Below are positions 35,963 through 51,375 of a DNA stretch of 64,000 nucleotides, in pieces. Each line of letters begins with the position of its first letter. Positions within the stretch are counted from its first letter, which is position 1. Location of the stretch: contig CM073558.1 of NCBI GenBank assembly GCA_037074615.1, positions 16,475,001-16,539,000 of the forward strand, written 5' to 3'. This DNA is from Leucaena leucocephala (Eukaryota > Streptophyta > Magnoliopsida > Fabales > Fabaceae). The notes beneath the pieces were generated by a model. It was not told the DNA's origin. It was given only the letters and a program-made list of their open reading frames with translations, and did not search any database. Made by a program: the position numbers and the translations under genes.

Positions 35963-38531
35963 CTAACACTCTTGCAGATTTGAGTGAAACCTCACCACCA
36001 AACTGAACATTCAATGGGCATCCTAGAAAGTCAACTTCCGTTGTGAAAGTCATGCACATTCGTCACAGTAGCTTCAACATTCATTTCTGAATCTAGAATG
36101 CCCCGCTTCGTTTCAAAATCCGTGCACATCCATCACGGACTAGTGACCGTGCGTTTCAAGCCAGAGCTAGGGAACTTTGGGCACAGTTACGGACTTGAGA
36201 GAACAGCCACCGCCCACTTCACCCAAGAATGCGCGCACTTGCGTTGAGAAATTCATCAGCATTCACCACGACAGGTGATGTACCTTCTCTAGCTCGTACT
36301 AGGGAGCTTCTAACACTCTTTAATATTCGAGTGAAAGCTCACCACCTACCTGAACCTTCAGTGGGCACTCTGGAATGCCCACTTGCATATTCGCCATGAA
36401 AGTCATTCATATACTTGGGAACTTCTAACACTCTTACAGATTAGAGGGAAAACTCCCCACCCAACTGAACTTTCAATGGGCACTCTACAATGGCCACTTT
36501 CGTTGCGAGTGAGTGAATAGTCTTCCTAGCTAGAACTACGGGACTTTGTGCACACTTACAGAAGTGAATGGATAGTCACCACCCATCTGAACATTCCATG
36601 AGAATTCCAGAGTTCCCATTTTTCTTGTGGAATCCATACATACGCATCCTGAGATTGCGCGTCTAGCCTCTGCTGCCGTGCCTTTTGCACCGTTCACAAC
36701 AGTTTCAACATTCGTTGCCGAATCTAGACCGGCCTTCTTACCTCCAAAATCCTTGCACATCCATCACGAACTAGTGGCCGAGTGTTTCGAGCAAGAACTA
36801 GGGAACTTTGGGCACGGTTTCTGACTCCAGAGAAAAGTCACCATCCACCTCAACGTCCATCGACCACCCTAGAAGGCACGCTTCTTTTGAGAAATTCATC
36901 AATGTCCAGCACGACGACTGGTGTACCTTCTCTAGCTGGTACTACGGAACTTCTAACACCCTTACCGATTTGAGGGAAAGCTTACCACCAAGCCGAACTT
37001 TCAACGGGCATTCTAGAATAGCCACTATTGTTGATTCATTCATCAATATTCATCGCGATGAGCTCGTACCATCTCTACCTGTTACTACGGACCTTCTAAC
37101 ACTCTTGCGAATCCGGGTGAAAACTCACCACCCAGCTGAACGTTAAATGGGCATCCTAGAATGCGTGCTTTCGATGCGGAAGTCATGCATATTTATCGCG
37201 TGCGAGTGGTCTAGTCTTCCTATCTTGTGCTAAGGAACTCCTTGCACACCTACAGATTCAAATGGAAAGTCACCACCCATCTAAACATTAAATAAGAATT
37301 TCATAATGCCTCCAGGATCTCGAGAGTGCTTCCAGCATCTGCTGGTGCGCATTTTGCAATGTTCAAGAAATGAATATAGAGTCACGAACCATCTCAGCAT
37401 TCAATGTTGAAACTAGAATGTCCTGCTTAGTTTCAAAATCCGCGCATATCCATCACAGACTAGTGACCGAGTCTTTCCAGCTAGAACTAGGGAACTTTGG
37501 GCACGGTTACAGACTTGAGAGAAAAAGTCACCACCCACGTCCACCTCCCAGGAATGCCCACTTCTTAAGAAACCCATCAGCGTTCATCACGACGATTGAC
37601 GTTTCTAGCTGGTACTGAGGAACTTCTAACACTCTTACAGATTCAAGGGACAACTCACCACGCAACTGAACTTTTAGTTGGAATTCTCAAAGGTCCACTT
37701 TCATTGCGAAAGTAACGCATATTCGTCCTGAAGGTCATGCGTATACTTGGGAACTTCTAACACTCTTACAGATTTGAGTGAAAACTAACCTCCAAATGGA
37801 ACTTTCAGTGGGCATCCAAGAATGTCCACTTCCGTTGTGGAAGTCGTGCATATTCGTCACAACAGTTTCAACATTCAACGTTGAATCTAGAATATCCTTC
37901 CTGGTTTAAAAATTCGTGCATATCCACCACGAACTAGAGACCGAGTGTTTCAAGCTGTGACTAGGGAACCTTGGGCACAGTCACGGGCTTGAGAGGAAAG
38001 ACACCACCAACCTCAACCCTGAGTGACCTCTAAAGAATGCCCCTTTTTTTTTTTTGAGAAATTCTTCAATATGCATCACGTAGGTTGCCGTGCCTTCTCT
38101 AGCTGGCGCTATGGAACTTCTAACGCTCTTACAGATTCGACGGAAATCTCCCCACCCAACTGAACTTTTAGTGGGCATTCTGGATTGGCCACTTTCATTG
38201 CGAAAGTCACGCCTATTCGTCATGAAAATCGTGCACGTACTTGGGAACTTCTAACACTCTTACATATACGAGGGAAAGCTAACCTCCAAATGGACCTTTT
38301 CAATGGGTGAAACATCCAAGAATGTCCACTTTTGTTGATTAATTCTTCAATATTCACCGCGACTAGCGATGTACCTTCTCTAGCTGGTACTATGGAACTT
38401 CTAACACTCTTACAGATTTGAGGGAAAACTCACCACCCAACCGACCTTTTAGTTGGGATTCTCAAATGTCCACTTTCGTTGCGAAAGTAACGCACATTCG
38501 TCATGAAAGCCATGCATATGCTTGGGAACTT
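35963..38531 (+). repeat. HOR unit 15 (2,569 bp)
   Basis: C at 174, C at 1511, 12-base T tract. One private change: T for G at 36324 in subunit 3. Confidence 0.97.
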
Positions 38532-41100
38532 CTAACACTCTTGCAGATTTGAGTGAAACCTCACCACCAAACTGAACATTCAATGGGCATCCTAGAAAGT
38601 CAACTTCCGTTGTGAAAGTCATGCACATTCGTCACAGTAGCTTCAACATTCATTTCTGAATCTAGAATGCCCCGCTTCGTTTCAAAATCCGTGCACATCC
38701 ATCATGGACTAGTGACCGTGCGTTTCAAGCCAGAGCTAGGGAACTTTGGGCACAGTTACGGACTTGAGAGAACAGCCACCGCCCACTTCACCCAAGAATG
38801 CGCGCACTTGCGTTGAGAAATTCATCAGCATTCACCACGACAGGTGATGTACCTTCTCTAGCTCGTACTAGGGAGCTTCTAACACTCTTTAAGATTCGAG
38901 TGAAAGCTCACCACCTACCTGAACCTTCAGTGGGCACTCTGGAATGCCCACTTGCATATTCGCCATGAAAGTCATTCATATACTTGGGAACTTCTAACAC
39001 TCTTACAGATTAGAGGGAAAACTCCCCACCCAACTGAACTTTCAATGGGCACTCTACAATGGCCACTTTCGTTGCGAGTGAGTGAATAGTCTTCCTAGCT
39101 AGAACTACGGGACTTTGTGCACACTTACAGAAGTGAATGGATAGTCACCACCCATCTGAACATTCCATGAGAATTCCAGAGTTCCCATTTTTCTTGTGGA
39201 ATCCATACATACGCATCCTGAGATTGCGCGTCTAGCCTCTGCTGCCGTGCCTTTTGCACCGTTCACAACAGTTTCAACATTCGTTGCCGAATCTAGACCG
39301 GCCTTCTTACCTCCAAAATCCTTGCACATCCATCACGAACTAGTGGCCGAGTGTTTCGAGCAAGAACTAGGGAACTTTGGGCACGGTTTCTGACTCCAGA
39401 GAAAAGTCACCATCCACCTCAACGTCCATCGACCACCCTAGAAGGCACGCTTCTTTTGAGAAATTCATCAATGTCCAGCACGACGACTGGTGTACCTTCT
39501 CTAGCTGGTACTACGGAACTTCTAACACCCTTACCGATTTGAGGGAAAGCTTACCACCAAGCCGAACTTTCAACGGGCATTCTAGAATAGCCACTATTGT
39601 TGATTCATTCATCAATATTCATCGCGATGAGCTCGTACCATCTCTACCTGTTACTACGGACCTTCTAACACTCTTGCGAATCCGGGTGAAAACTCACCAC
39701 CCAGCTGAACGTTAAATGGGCATCCTAGAATGCGTGCTTTCGATGCGGAAGTCATGCATATTTATCGCGTGCGAGTGGTCTAGTCTTCCTATCTTGTGCT
39801 AAGGAACTCCTTGCACACCTACAGATTCAAATGGAAAGTCACCACCCATCTAAACATTAAATAAGAATTTCATAATGCCTCCAGGATCTCGAGAGTGCTT
39901 CCAGCATCTGCTGGTGCGCATTTTGCAATGTTCAAGAAATGAATATAGAGTCACGAACCATCTCAGCATTCAATGTTGAAACTAGAATGTCCTGCTTAGT
40001 TTCAAAATCCGCGCATATCCATCACAGACTAGTGACCGAGTCTTTCCAGCTAGAACTAGGGAACTTTGGGCACGGTTACAGACTTGAGAGAAAAAGTCAC
40101 CACCCACGTCCACCTCCCAGGAATGCCCACTTCTTAAGAAACCCATCAGCGTTCATCACGACGATTGACGTTTCTAGCTGGTACTGAGGAACTTCTAACA
40201 CTCTTACAGATTCAAGGGACAACTCACCACGCAACTGAACTTTTAGTTGGAATTCTCAAAGGTCCACTTTCATTGCGAAAGTAACGCATATTCGTCCTGA
40301 AGGTCATGCGTATACTTGGGAACTTCTAACACTCTTACAGATTTGAGTGAAAACTAACCTCCAAATGGAACTTTCAGTGGGCATCCAAGAATGTCCACTT
40401 CCGTTGTGGAAGTCGTGCATATTCGTCACAACAGTTTCAACATTCAACGTTGAATCTAGAATATCCTTCCTGGTTTAAAAATTCGTGCATATCCACCACG
40501 AACTAGAGACCGAGTGTTTCAAGCTGTGACTAGGGAACCTTGGGCACAGTCACGGGCTTGAGAGGAAAGACACCACCAACCTCAACCCTGAGTGACCTCT
40601 AAAGAATGCCCCTTTTTTTTTTTTGAGAAATTCTTCAATATGCATCACGTAGGTTGCCGTGCCTTCTCTAGCTGGCGCTATGGAACTTCTAACGCTCTTA
40701 CAGATTCGACGGAAATCTCCCCACCCAACTGAACTTTTAGTGGGCATTCTGGATTGGCCACTTTCATTGCGAAAGTCACGCCTATTCGTCATGAAAATCG
40801 TGCACGTACTTGGGAACTTCTAACACTCTTACATATACGAGGGAAAGCTAACCTCCAAATGGACCTTTTCAATGGGTGAAACATCCAAGAATGTCCACTT
40901 TTGTTGATTAATTCTTCAATATTCACCGCGACTAGCGATGTACCTTCTCTAGCTGGTACTATGGAACTTCTAACACTCTTACAGATTTGAGGGAAAACTC
41001 ACCACCCAACCGACCTTTTAGTTGGGATTCTCAAATGTCCACTTTCGTTGCGAAAGTAACGCACATTCGTCATGAAAGCCATGCATATGCTTGGGAACTT
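38532..41100 (+). repeat. HOR unit 16 (2,569 bp)
   Basis: T at 174, C at 1511, 12-base T tract. At the shared sites this is the same combination as unit 4. Confidence 0.97.
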
Positions 41101-43668
41101 CTAACACTCTTGCAGATTTGAGTGAAACCTCACCACCAAACTGAACATTCAATGGGCATCCTAGAAAGTCAACTTCCGTTGTGAAAGTCATGCACATTCG
41201 TCACAGTAGCTTCAACATTCATTTCTGAATCTAGAATGCCCCGCTTCGTTTCAAAATCCGTGCACATCCATCATGGACTAGTGACCGTGCGTTTCAAGCC
41301 AGAGCTAGGGAACTTTGGGCACAGTTACGGACTTGAGAGAACAGCCACCGCCCACTTCACCCAAGAATGCGCGCACTTGCGTTGAGAAATTCATCAGCAT
41401 TCACCACGACAGGTGATGTACCTTCTCTAGCTCGTACTAGGGAGCTTCTAACACTCTTTAAGATTCGAGTGAAAGCTCACCACCTACCTGAACCTTCAGT
41501 GGGCACTCTGGAATGCCCACTTGCATATTCGCCATGAAAGTCATTCATATACTTGGGAACTTCTAACACTCTTACAGATTAGAGGGAAAACTCCCCACCC
41601 AACTGAACTTTCAATGGGCACTCTACAATGGCCACTTTCGTTGCGAGTGAGTGAATAGTCTTCCTAGCTAGAACTACGGGACTTTGTGCACACTTACAGA
41701 AGTGAATGGATAGTCACCACCCATCTGAACATTCCATGAGAATTCCAGAGTTCCCATTTTTCTTGTGGAATCCATACATACGCATCCTGAGATTGCGCGT
41801 CTAGCCTCTGCTGCCGTGCCTTTTGCACCGTTCACAACAGTTTCAACATTCGTTGCCGAATCTAGACCGGCCTTCTTACCTCCAAAATCCTTGCACATCC
41901 ATCACGAACTAGTGGCCGAGTGTTTCGAGCAAGAACTAGGGAACTTTGGGCACGGTTTCTGACTCCAGAGAAAAGTCACCATCCACCTCAACGTCCATCG
42001 ACCACCCTAGAAGGCACGCTTCTTTTGAGAAATTCATCAATGTCCAGCACGACGACTGGTGTACCTTCTCTAGCTGGTACTACGGAACTTCTAACACCCT
42101 TACCGATTTGAGGGAAAGCTTACCACCAAGCCGAACTTTCAACGGGCATTCTAGAATAGCCACTATTGTTGATTCATTCATCAATATTCATCGCGATGAG
42201 CTCGTACCATCTCTACCTGTTACTACGGACCTTCTAACACTCTTGCGAATCCGGGTGAAAACTCACCACCCAGCTGAACGTTAAATGGGCATCCTAGAAT
42301 GCGTGCTTTCGATGCGGAAGTCATGCATATTTATCGCGTGCGAGTGGTCTAGTCTTCCTATCTTGTGCTAAGGAACTCCTTGCACACCTACAGATTCAAA
42401 TGGAAAGTCACCACCCATCTAAACATTAAATAAGAATTTCATAATGCCTCCAGGATCTCGAGAGTGCTTCCAGCATCTGCTGGTGCTCATTTTGCAATGT
42501 TCAAGAAATGAATATAGAGTCACGAACCATCTCAGCATTCAATGTTGAAACTAGAATGTCCTGCTTAGTTTCAAAATCCGCGCATATCCATCACAGACTA
42601 GTGACCGAGTGTTTCCAGCTAGAACTAGGGAACTTTGGGCACGGTTACAGACTTGAGAGAAAAAGTCACCACCCACGTCCACCTCCCAGGAATGCCCACT
42701 TCTTAAGAAACCCATCAGCGTTCATCACGACGATTGACGTTTCTAGCTGGTACTGAGGAACTTCTAACACTCTTACAGATTCAAGGGACAACTCACCACG
42801 CAACTGAACTTTTAGTTGGAATTCTCAAAGGTCCACTTTCATTGCGAAAGTAACGCATATTCGTCCTGAAGGTCATGCGTATACTTGGGAACTTCTAACA
42901 CTCTTACAGATTTGAGTGAAAACTAACCTCCAAATGGAACTTTCAGTGGGCATCCAAGAATGTCCACTTCCGTTGTGGAAGTCGTGCATATTCGTCACAA
43001 CAGTTTCAACATTCAACGTTGAATCTAGAATATCCTTCCTGGTTTAAAAATTCGTGCATATCCACCACGAACTAGAGACCGAGTGTTTCAAGCTGTGACT
43101 AGGGAACCTTGGGCACAGTCACGGGCTTGAGAGGAAAGACACCACCAACCTCAACCCTGAGTGACCTCTAAAGAATGCCCCTTTTTTTTTTTGAGAAATT
43201 CTTCAATATGCATCACGTAGGTTGCCGTGCCTTCTCTAGCTGGCGCTATGGAACTTCTAACGCTCTTACAGATTCGACGGAAATCTCCCCACCCAACTGA
43301 ACTTTTAGTGGGCATTCTGGATTGGCCACTTTCATTGCGAAAGTCACGCCTATTCGTCATGAAAATCGTGCACGTACTTGGGAACTTCTAACACTCTTAC
43401 ATATACGAGGGAAAGCTAACCTCCAAATGGACCTTTTCAATGGGTGAAACATCCAAGAATGTCCACTTTTGTTGATTAATTCTTCAATATTCACCGCGAC
43501 TAGCGATGTACCTTCTCTAGCTGGTACTATGGAACTTCTAACACTCTTACAGATTTGAGGGAAAACTCACCACCCAACCGACCTTTTAGTTGGGATTCTC
43601 AAATGTCCACTTTCGTTGCGAAAGTAACGCACATTCGTCATGAAAGCCATGCATATGCTTGGGAACTT
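41101..43668 (+). repeat. HOR unit 17 (2,568 bp)
   Basis: T at 174, T at unit position 1387 (window 42487; G in most units) and an 11-base T tract. It is the only unit joining T at 174 with an 11-base tract. Confidence 0.97.
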
Positions 43669-46237
43669 CTAACACTCTTGCAGATTTGAGTGAAACCTCA
43701 CCACCAAACTGAACATTCAATGGGCATCCTAGAAAGTCAACTTCCGTTGTGAAAGTCATGCACATTCGTCACAGTAGCTTCAACATTCATTTCTGAATCT
43801 AGAATGCCCCGCTTCGTTTCAAAATCCGTGCACATCCATCATGGACTAGTGACCGTGCGTTTCAAGCCAGAGCTAGGGAACTTTGGGCACAGTTACGGAC
43901 TTGAGAGAACAGCCACCGCCCACTTCACCCAAGAATGCGCGCACTTGCGTTGAGAAATTCATCAGCATTCACCACGACAGGTGATGTACCTTCTCTAGCT
44001 CGTACTAGGGAGCTTCTAACACTCTTTAAGATTCGAGTGAAAGCTCACCACCTACCTGAACCTTCAGTGGGCACTCTGGAATGCCCACTTGCATATTCGC
44101 CATGAAAGTCATTCATATACTTGGGAACTTCTAACACTCTTACAGATTAGAGGGAAAACTCCCCACCCAACTGAACTTTCAATGGGCACTCTACAATGGC
44201 CACTTTCGTTGCGAGTGAGTGAATAGTCTTCCTAGCTAGAACTACGGGACTTTGTGCACACTTACAGAAGTGAATGGATAGTCACCACCCATCTGAACAT
44301 TCCATGAGAATTCCAGAGTTCCCATTTTTCTTGTGGAATCCATACATACGCATCCTGAGATTGCGCGTCTAGCCTCTGCTGCCGTGCCTTTTGCACCGTT
44401 CACAACAGTTTCAACATTCGTTGCCGAATCTAGACCGGCCTTCTTACCTCCAAAATCCTTGCACATCCATCACGAACTAGTGGCCGAGTGTTTCGAGCAA
44501 GAACTAGGGAACTTTGGGCACGGTTTCTGACTCCAGAGAAAAGTCACCATCCACCTCAACGTCCATCGACCACCCTAGAAGGCACGCTTCTTTTGAGAAA
44601 TTCATCAATGTCCAGCACGACGACTGGTGTACCTTCTCTAGCTGGTACTACGGAACTTCTAACACCCTTACCGATTTGAGGGAAAGCTTACCACCAAGCC
44701 GAACTTTCAACGGGCATTCTAGAATAGCCACTATTGTTGATTCATTCATCAATATTCATCGCGATGAGCTCGTACCATCTCTACCTGTTACTACGGACCT
44801 TCTAACACTCTTGCGAATCCGGGTGAAAACTCACCACCCAGCTGAACGTTAAATGGGCATCCTAGAATGCGTGCTTTCGATGCGGAAGTCATGCATATTT
44901 ATCGCGTGCGAGTGGTCTAGTCTTCCTATCTTGTGCTAAGGAACTCCTTGCACACCTACAGATTCAAATGGAAAGTCACCACCCATCTAAACATTAAATA
45001 AGAATTTCATAATGCCTCCAGGATCTCGAGAGTGCTTCCAGCATCTGCTGGTGCTCATTTTGCAATGTTCAAGAAATGAATATAGAGTCACGAACCATCT
45101 CAGCATTCAATGTTGGAACTAGAATGTCCTGCTTAGTTTCAAAATCCGCGCATATCCATCACAGACTAGTGACCGAGTGTTTCCAGCTAGAACTAGGGAA
45201 CTTTGGGCACGGTTACAGACTTGAGAGAAAAAGTCACCACCCACGTCCACCTCCCAGGAATGCCCACTTCTTAAGAAACCCATCAGCGTTCATCACGACG
45301 ATTGACGTTTCTAGCTGGTACTGAGGAACTTCTAACACTCTTACAGATTCAAGGGACAACTCACCACGCAACTGAACTTTTAGTTGGAATTCTCAAAGGT
45401 CCACTTTCATTGCGAAAGTAACGCATATTCGTCCTGAAGGTCATGCGTATACTTGGGAACTTCTAACACTCTTACAGATTTGAGTGAAAACTAACCTCCA
45501 AATGGAACTTTCAGTGGGCATCCAAGAATGTCCACTTCCGTTGTGGAAGTCGTGCATATTCGTCACAACAGTTTCAACATTCAACGTTGAATCTAGAATA
45601 TCCTTCCTGGTTTAAAAATTCGTGCATATCCACCACGAACTAGAGACCGAGTGTTTCAAGCTGTGACTAGGGAACCTTGGGCACAGTCACGGGCTTGAGA
45701 GGAAAGACACCACCAACCTCAACCCTGAGTGACCTCTAAAGAATGCCCCTTTTTTTTTTTTGAGAAATTCTTCAATATGCATCACGTAGGTTGCCGTGCC
45801 TTCTCTAGCTGGCGCTATGGAACTTCTAACGCTCTTACAGATTCGACGGAAATCTCCCCACCCAACTGAACTTTTAGTGGGCATTCTGGATTGGCCACTT
45901 TCATTGCGAAAGTCACGCCTATTCGTCATGAAAATCGTGCACGTACTTGGGAACTTCTAACACTCTTACATATACGAGGGAAAGCTAACCTCCAAATGGA
46001 CCTTTTCAATGGGTGAAACATCCAAGAATGTCCACTTTTGTTGATTAATTCTTCAATATTCACCGCGACTAGCGATGTACCTTCTCTAGCTGGTACTATG
46101 GAACTTCTAACACTCTTACAGATTTGAGGGAAAACTCACCACCCAACCGACCTTTTAGTTGGGATTCTCAAATGTCCACTTTCGTTGCGAAAGTAACGCA
46201 CATTCGTCATGAAAGCCATGCATATGCTTGGGAACTT
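43669..46237 (+). repeat. HOR unit 18 (2,569 bp)
   Basis: T at 174, T at 1387, 12-base T tract. One private change: G for A at 45116 in subunit 9. Confidence 0.97.
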
Positions 46238-48806
46238 CTAACACTCTTGCAGATTTGAGTGAAACCTCACCACCAAACTGAACATTCAATGGGCATCCTA
46301 CAAAGTCAACTTCCGTTGTGAAAGTCATGCACATTCGTCACAGTAGCTTCAACATTCATTTCTGAATCTAGAATGCCCCGCTTCGTTTCAAAATCCGTGC
46401 ACATCCATCATGGACTAGTGACCGTGCGTTTCAAGCCAGAGCTAGGGAACTTTGGGCACAGTTACGGACTTGAGAGAACAGCCACCGCCCACTTCACCCA
46501 AGAATGCGCGCACTTGCGTTGAGAAATTCATCAGCATTCACCACGACAGGTGATGTACCTTCTCTAGCTCGTACTAGGGAGCTTCTAACACTCTTTAAGA
46601 TTCGAGTGAAAGCTCACCACCTACCTGAACCTTCAGTGGGCACTCTGGAATGCCCACTTGCATATTCGCCATGAAAGTCATTCATATACTTGGGAACTTC
46701 TAACACTCTTACAGATTAGAGGGAAAACTCCCCACCCAACTGAACTTTCAATGGGCACTCTACAATGGCCACTTTCGTTGCGAGTGAGTGAATAGTCTTC
46801 CTAGCTAGAACTACGGGACTTTGTGCACACTTACAGAAGTGAATGGATAGTCACCACCCATCTGAACATTCCATGAGAATTCCAGAGTTCCCATTTTTCT
46901 TGTGGAATCCATACATACGCATCCTGAGATTGCGCGTCTAGCCTCTGCTGCCGTGCCTTTTGCACCGTTCACAACAGTTTCAACATTCGTTGCCGAATCT
47001 AGACCGGCCTTCTTACCTCCAAAATCCTTGCACATCCATCACGAACTAGTGGCCGAGTGTTTCGAGCAAGAACTAGGGAACTTTGGGCACGGTTTCTGAC
47101 TCCAGAGAAAAGTCACCATCCACCTCAACGTCCATCGACCACCCTAGAAGGCACGCTTCTTTTGAGAAATTCATCAATGTCCAGCACGACGACTGGTGTA
47201 CCTTCTCTAGCTGGTACTACGGAACTTCTAACACCCTTACCGATTTGAGGGAAAGCTTACCACCAAGCCGAACTTTCAACGGGCATTCTAGAATAGCCAC
47301 TATTGTTGATTCATTCATCAATATTCATCGCGATGAGCTCGTACCATCTCTACCTGTTACTACGGACCTTCTAACACTCTTGCGAATCCGGGTGAAAACT
47401 CACCACCCAGCTGAACGTTAAATGGGCATCCTAGAATGCGTGCTTTCGATGCGGAAGTCATGCATATTTATCGCGTGCGAGTGGTCTAGTCTTCCTATCT
47501 TGTGCTAAGGAACTCCTTGCACACCTACAGATTCAAATGGAAAGTCACCACCCATCTAAACATTAAATAAGAATTTCATAATGCCTCCAGGATCTCGAGA
47601 GTGCTTCCAGCATCTGCTGGTGCGCATTTTGCAATGTTCAAGAAATGAATATAGAGTCACGAACCATCTCAGCATTCAATGTTGAAACTAGAATGTCCTG
47701 CTTAGTTTCAAAATCCGCGCATATCCATCACAGACTAGTGACCGAGTGTTTCCAGCTAGAACTAGGGAACTTTGGGCACGGTTACAGACTTGAGAGAAAA
47801 AGTCACCACCCACGTCCACCTCCCAGGAATGCCCACTTCTTAAGAAACCCATCAGCGTTCATCACGACGATTGACGTTTCTAGCTGGTACTGAGGAACTT
47901 CTAACACTCTTACAGATTCAAGGGACAACTCACCACGCAACTGAACTTTTAGTTGGAATTCTCAAAGGTCCACTTTCATTGCGAAAGTAACGCATATTCG
48001 TCCTGAAGGTCATGCGTATACTTGGGAACTTCTAACACTCTTACAGATTTGAGTGAAAACTAACCTCCAAATGGAACTTTCAGTGGGCATCCAAGAATGT
48101 CCACTTCCGTTGTGGAAGTCGTGCATATTCGTCACAACAGTTTCAACATTCAACGTTGAATCTAGAATATCCTTCCTGGTTTAAAAATTCGTGCATATCC
48201 ACCACGAACTAGAGACCGAGTGTTTCAAGCTGTGACTAGGGAACCTTGGGCACAGTCACGGGCTTGAGAGGAAAGACACCACCAACCTCAACCCTGAGTG
48301 ACCTCTAAAGAATGCCCCTTTTTTTTTTTTGAGAAATTCTTCAATATGCATCACGTAGGTTGCCGTGCCTTCTCTAGCTGGCGCTATGGAACTTCTAACG
48401 CTCTTACAGATTCGACGGAAATCTCCCCACCCAACTGAACTTTTAGTGGGCATTCTGGATTGGCCACTTTCATTGCGAAAGTCACGCCTATTCGTCATGA
48501 AAATCGTGCACGTACTTGGGAACTTCTAACACTCTTACATATACGAGGGAAAGCTAACCTCCAAATGGACCTTTTCAATGGGTGAAACATCCAAGAATGT
48601 CCACTTTTGTTGATTAATTCTTCAATATTCACCGCGACTAGCGATGTACCTTCTCTAGCTGGTACTATGGAACTTCTAACACTCTTACAGATTTGAGGGA
48701 AAACTCACCACCCAACCGACCTTTTAGTTGGGATTCTCAAATGTCCACTTTCGTTGCGAAAGTAACGCACATTCGTCATGAAAGCCATGCATATGCTTGG
48801 GAACTT
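46238..48806 (+). repeat. HOR unit 19 (2,569 bp)
   Basis: C at unit position 64 (window 46301; G in most units), G at 1387, G at 1655, 12-base T tract. It matches unit 24 at these sites. Confidence 0.97.
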
Positions 48807-51375
48807 CTAACACTCTTGCAGATTTGAGTGAAACCTCACCACCAAACTGAACATTCAATGGGCATCCTAGAAAGTCAACTTCCGTTGTGAAAGTCATGCA
48901 CATTCGTCACAGTAGCTTCAACATTCATTTCTGAATCTAGAATGCCCCGCTTCGTTTCAAAATCCGTGCACATCCATCATGGACTAGTGACCGTGCGTTT
49001 CAAGCCAGAGCTAGGGAACTTTGGGCACAGTTACGGACTTGAGAGAACAGCCACCGCCCACTTCACCCAAGAATGCGCGCACTTGCGTTGAGAAATTCAT
49101 CAGCATTCACCACGACAGGTGATGTACCTTCTCTAGCTCGTACTAGGGAGCTTCTAACACTCTTTAAGATTCGAGTGAAAGCTCACCACCTACCTGAACC
49201 TTCAGTGGGCACTCTGGAATGCCCACTTGCATATTCGCCATGAAAGTCATTCATATACTTGGGAACTTCTAACACTCTTACAGATTAGAGGGAAAACTCC
49301 CCACCCAACTGAACTTTCAATGGGCACTCTACAATGGCCACTTTCGTTGCGAGTGAGTGAATAGTCTTCCTAGCTAGAACTACGGGACTTTGTGCACACT
49401 TACAGAAGTGAATGGATAGTCACCACCCATCTGAACATTCCATGAGAATTCCAGAGTTCCCATTTTTCTTGTGGAATCCATACATACGCATCCTGAGATT
49501 GCGCGTCTAGCCTCTGCTGCCGTGCCTTTTGCACCGTTCACAACAGTTTCAACATTCGTTGCCGAATCTAGACCGGCCTTCTTACCTCCAAAATCCTTGC
49601 ACATCCATCACGAACTAGTGGCCGAGTGTTTCGAGCAAGAACTAGGGAACTTTGGGCACGGTTTCTGACTCCAGAGAAAAGTCACCATCCACCTCAACGT
49701 CCATCGACCACCCTAGAAGGCACGCTTCTTTTGAGAAATTCATCAATGTCCAGCACGACGACTGGTGTACCTTCTCTAGCTGGTACTACGGAACTTCTAA
49801 CACCCTTACCGATTTGAGGGAAAGCTTACCACCAAGCCGAACTTTCAACGGGCATTCTAGAATAGCCACTATTGTTGATTCATTCATCAATATTCATCGC
49901 GATGAGCTCGTACCATCTCTACCTGTTACTACGGACCTTCTAACACTCTTGCGAATCCGGGTGAAAACTCACCACCCAGCTGAACGTTAAATGGGCATCC
50001 TAGAATGCGTGCTTTCGATGCGGAAGTCATGCATATTTATCGCGTGCGAGTGGTCTAGTCTTCCTATCTTGTGCTAAGGAACTCCTTGCACACCTACAGA
50101 TTCAAATGGAAAGTCACCACCCATCTAAACATTAAATAAGAATTTCATAATGCCTCCAGGATCTCGAGAGTGCTTCCAGCATCTGCTGGTGCTCATTTTG
50201 CAATGTTCAAGAAATGAATATAGAGTCACGAACCATCTCAGCATTCAATGTTGAAACTAGAATGTCCTGCTTAGTTTCAAAATCCGCGCATATCCATCAC
50301 AGACTAGTGACCGAGTGTTTCCAGCTAGAACTAGGGAACTTTGGGCACGGTTACAGACTTGAGAGAAAAAGTCACCACCCACGTCCACCTCCCAGGAATG
50401 CCCACTTCTTAAGAAACCCATCAGCGTTCATCACGACGATTGACGTTTCTAGCTGGTACTAAGGAACTTCTAACACTCTTACAGATTCAAGGGACAACTC
50501 ACCACGCAACTGAACTTTTAGTTGGAATTCTCAAAGGTCCACTTTCATTGCGAAAGTAACGCATATTCGTCCTGAAGGTCATGCGTATACTTGGGAACTT
50601 CTAACACTCTTACAGATTTGAGTGAAAACTAACCTCCAAATGGAACTTTCAGTGGGCATCCAAGAATGTCCACTTCCGTTGTGGAAGTCGTGCATATTCG
50701 TCACAACAGTTTCAACATTCAACGTTGAATCTAGAATATCCTTCCTGGTTTAAAAATTCGTGCATATCCACCACGAACTAGAGACCGAGTGTTTCAAGCT
50801 GTGACTAGGGAACCTTGGGCACAGTCACGGGCTTGAGAGGAAAGACACCACCAACCTCAACCCTGAGTGACCTCTAAAGAATGCCCCTTTTTTTTTTTTG
50901 AGAAATTCTTCAATATGCATCACGTAGGTTGCCGTGCCTTCTCTAGCTGGCGCTATGGAACTTCTAACGCTCTTACAGATTCGACGGAAATCTCCCCACC
51001 CAACTGAACTTTTAGTGGGCATTCTGGATTGGCCACTTTCATTGCGAAAGTCACGCCTATTCGTCATGAAAATCGTGCACGTACTTGGGAACTTCTAACA
51101 CTCTTACATATACGAGGGAAAGCTAACCTCCAAATGGACCTTTTCAATGGGTGAAACATCCAAGAATGTCCACTTTTGTTGATTAATTCTTCAATATTCA
51201 CCGCGACTAGCGATGTACCTTCTCTAGCTGGTACTATGGAACTTCTAACACTCTTACAGATTTGAGGGAAAACTCACCACCCAACCGACCTTTTAGTTGG
51301 GATTCTCAAATGTCCACTTTCGTTGCGAAAGTAACGCACATTCGTCATGAAAGCCATGCATATGCTTGGGAACTT
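48807..51375 (+). repeat. HOR unit 20 (2,569 bp)
   Basis: G at 64, T at 1387, A at unit position 1655 (window 50461; G in most units), 12-base T tract. It matches unit 23 at these sites. Confidence 0.97.
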
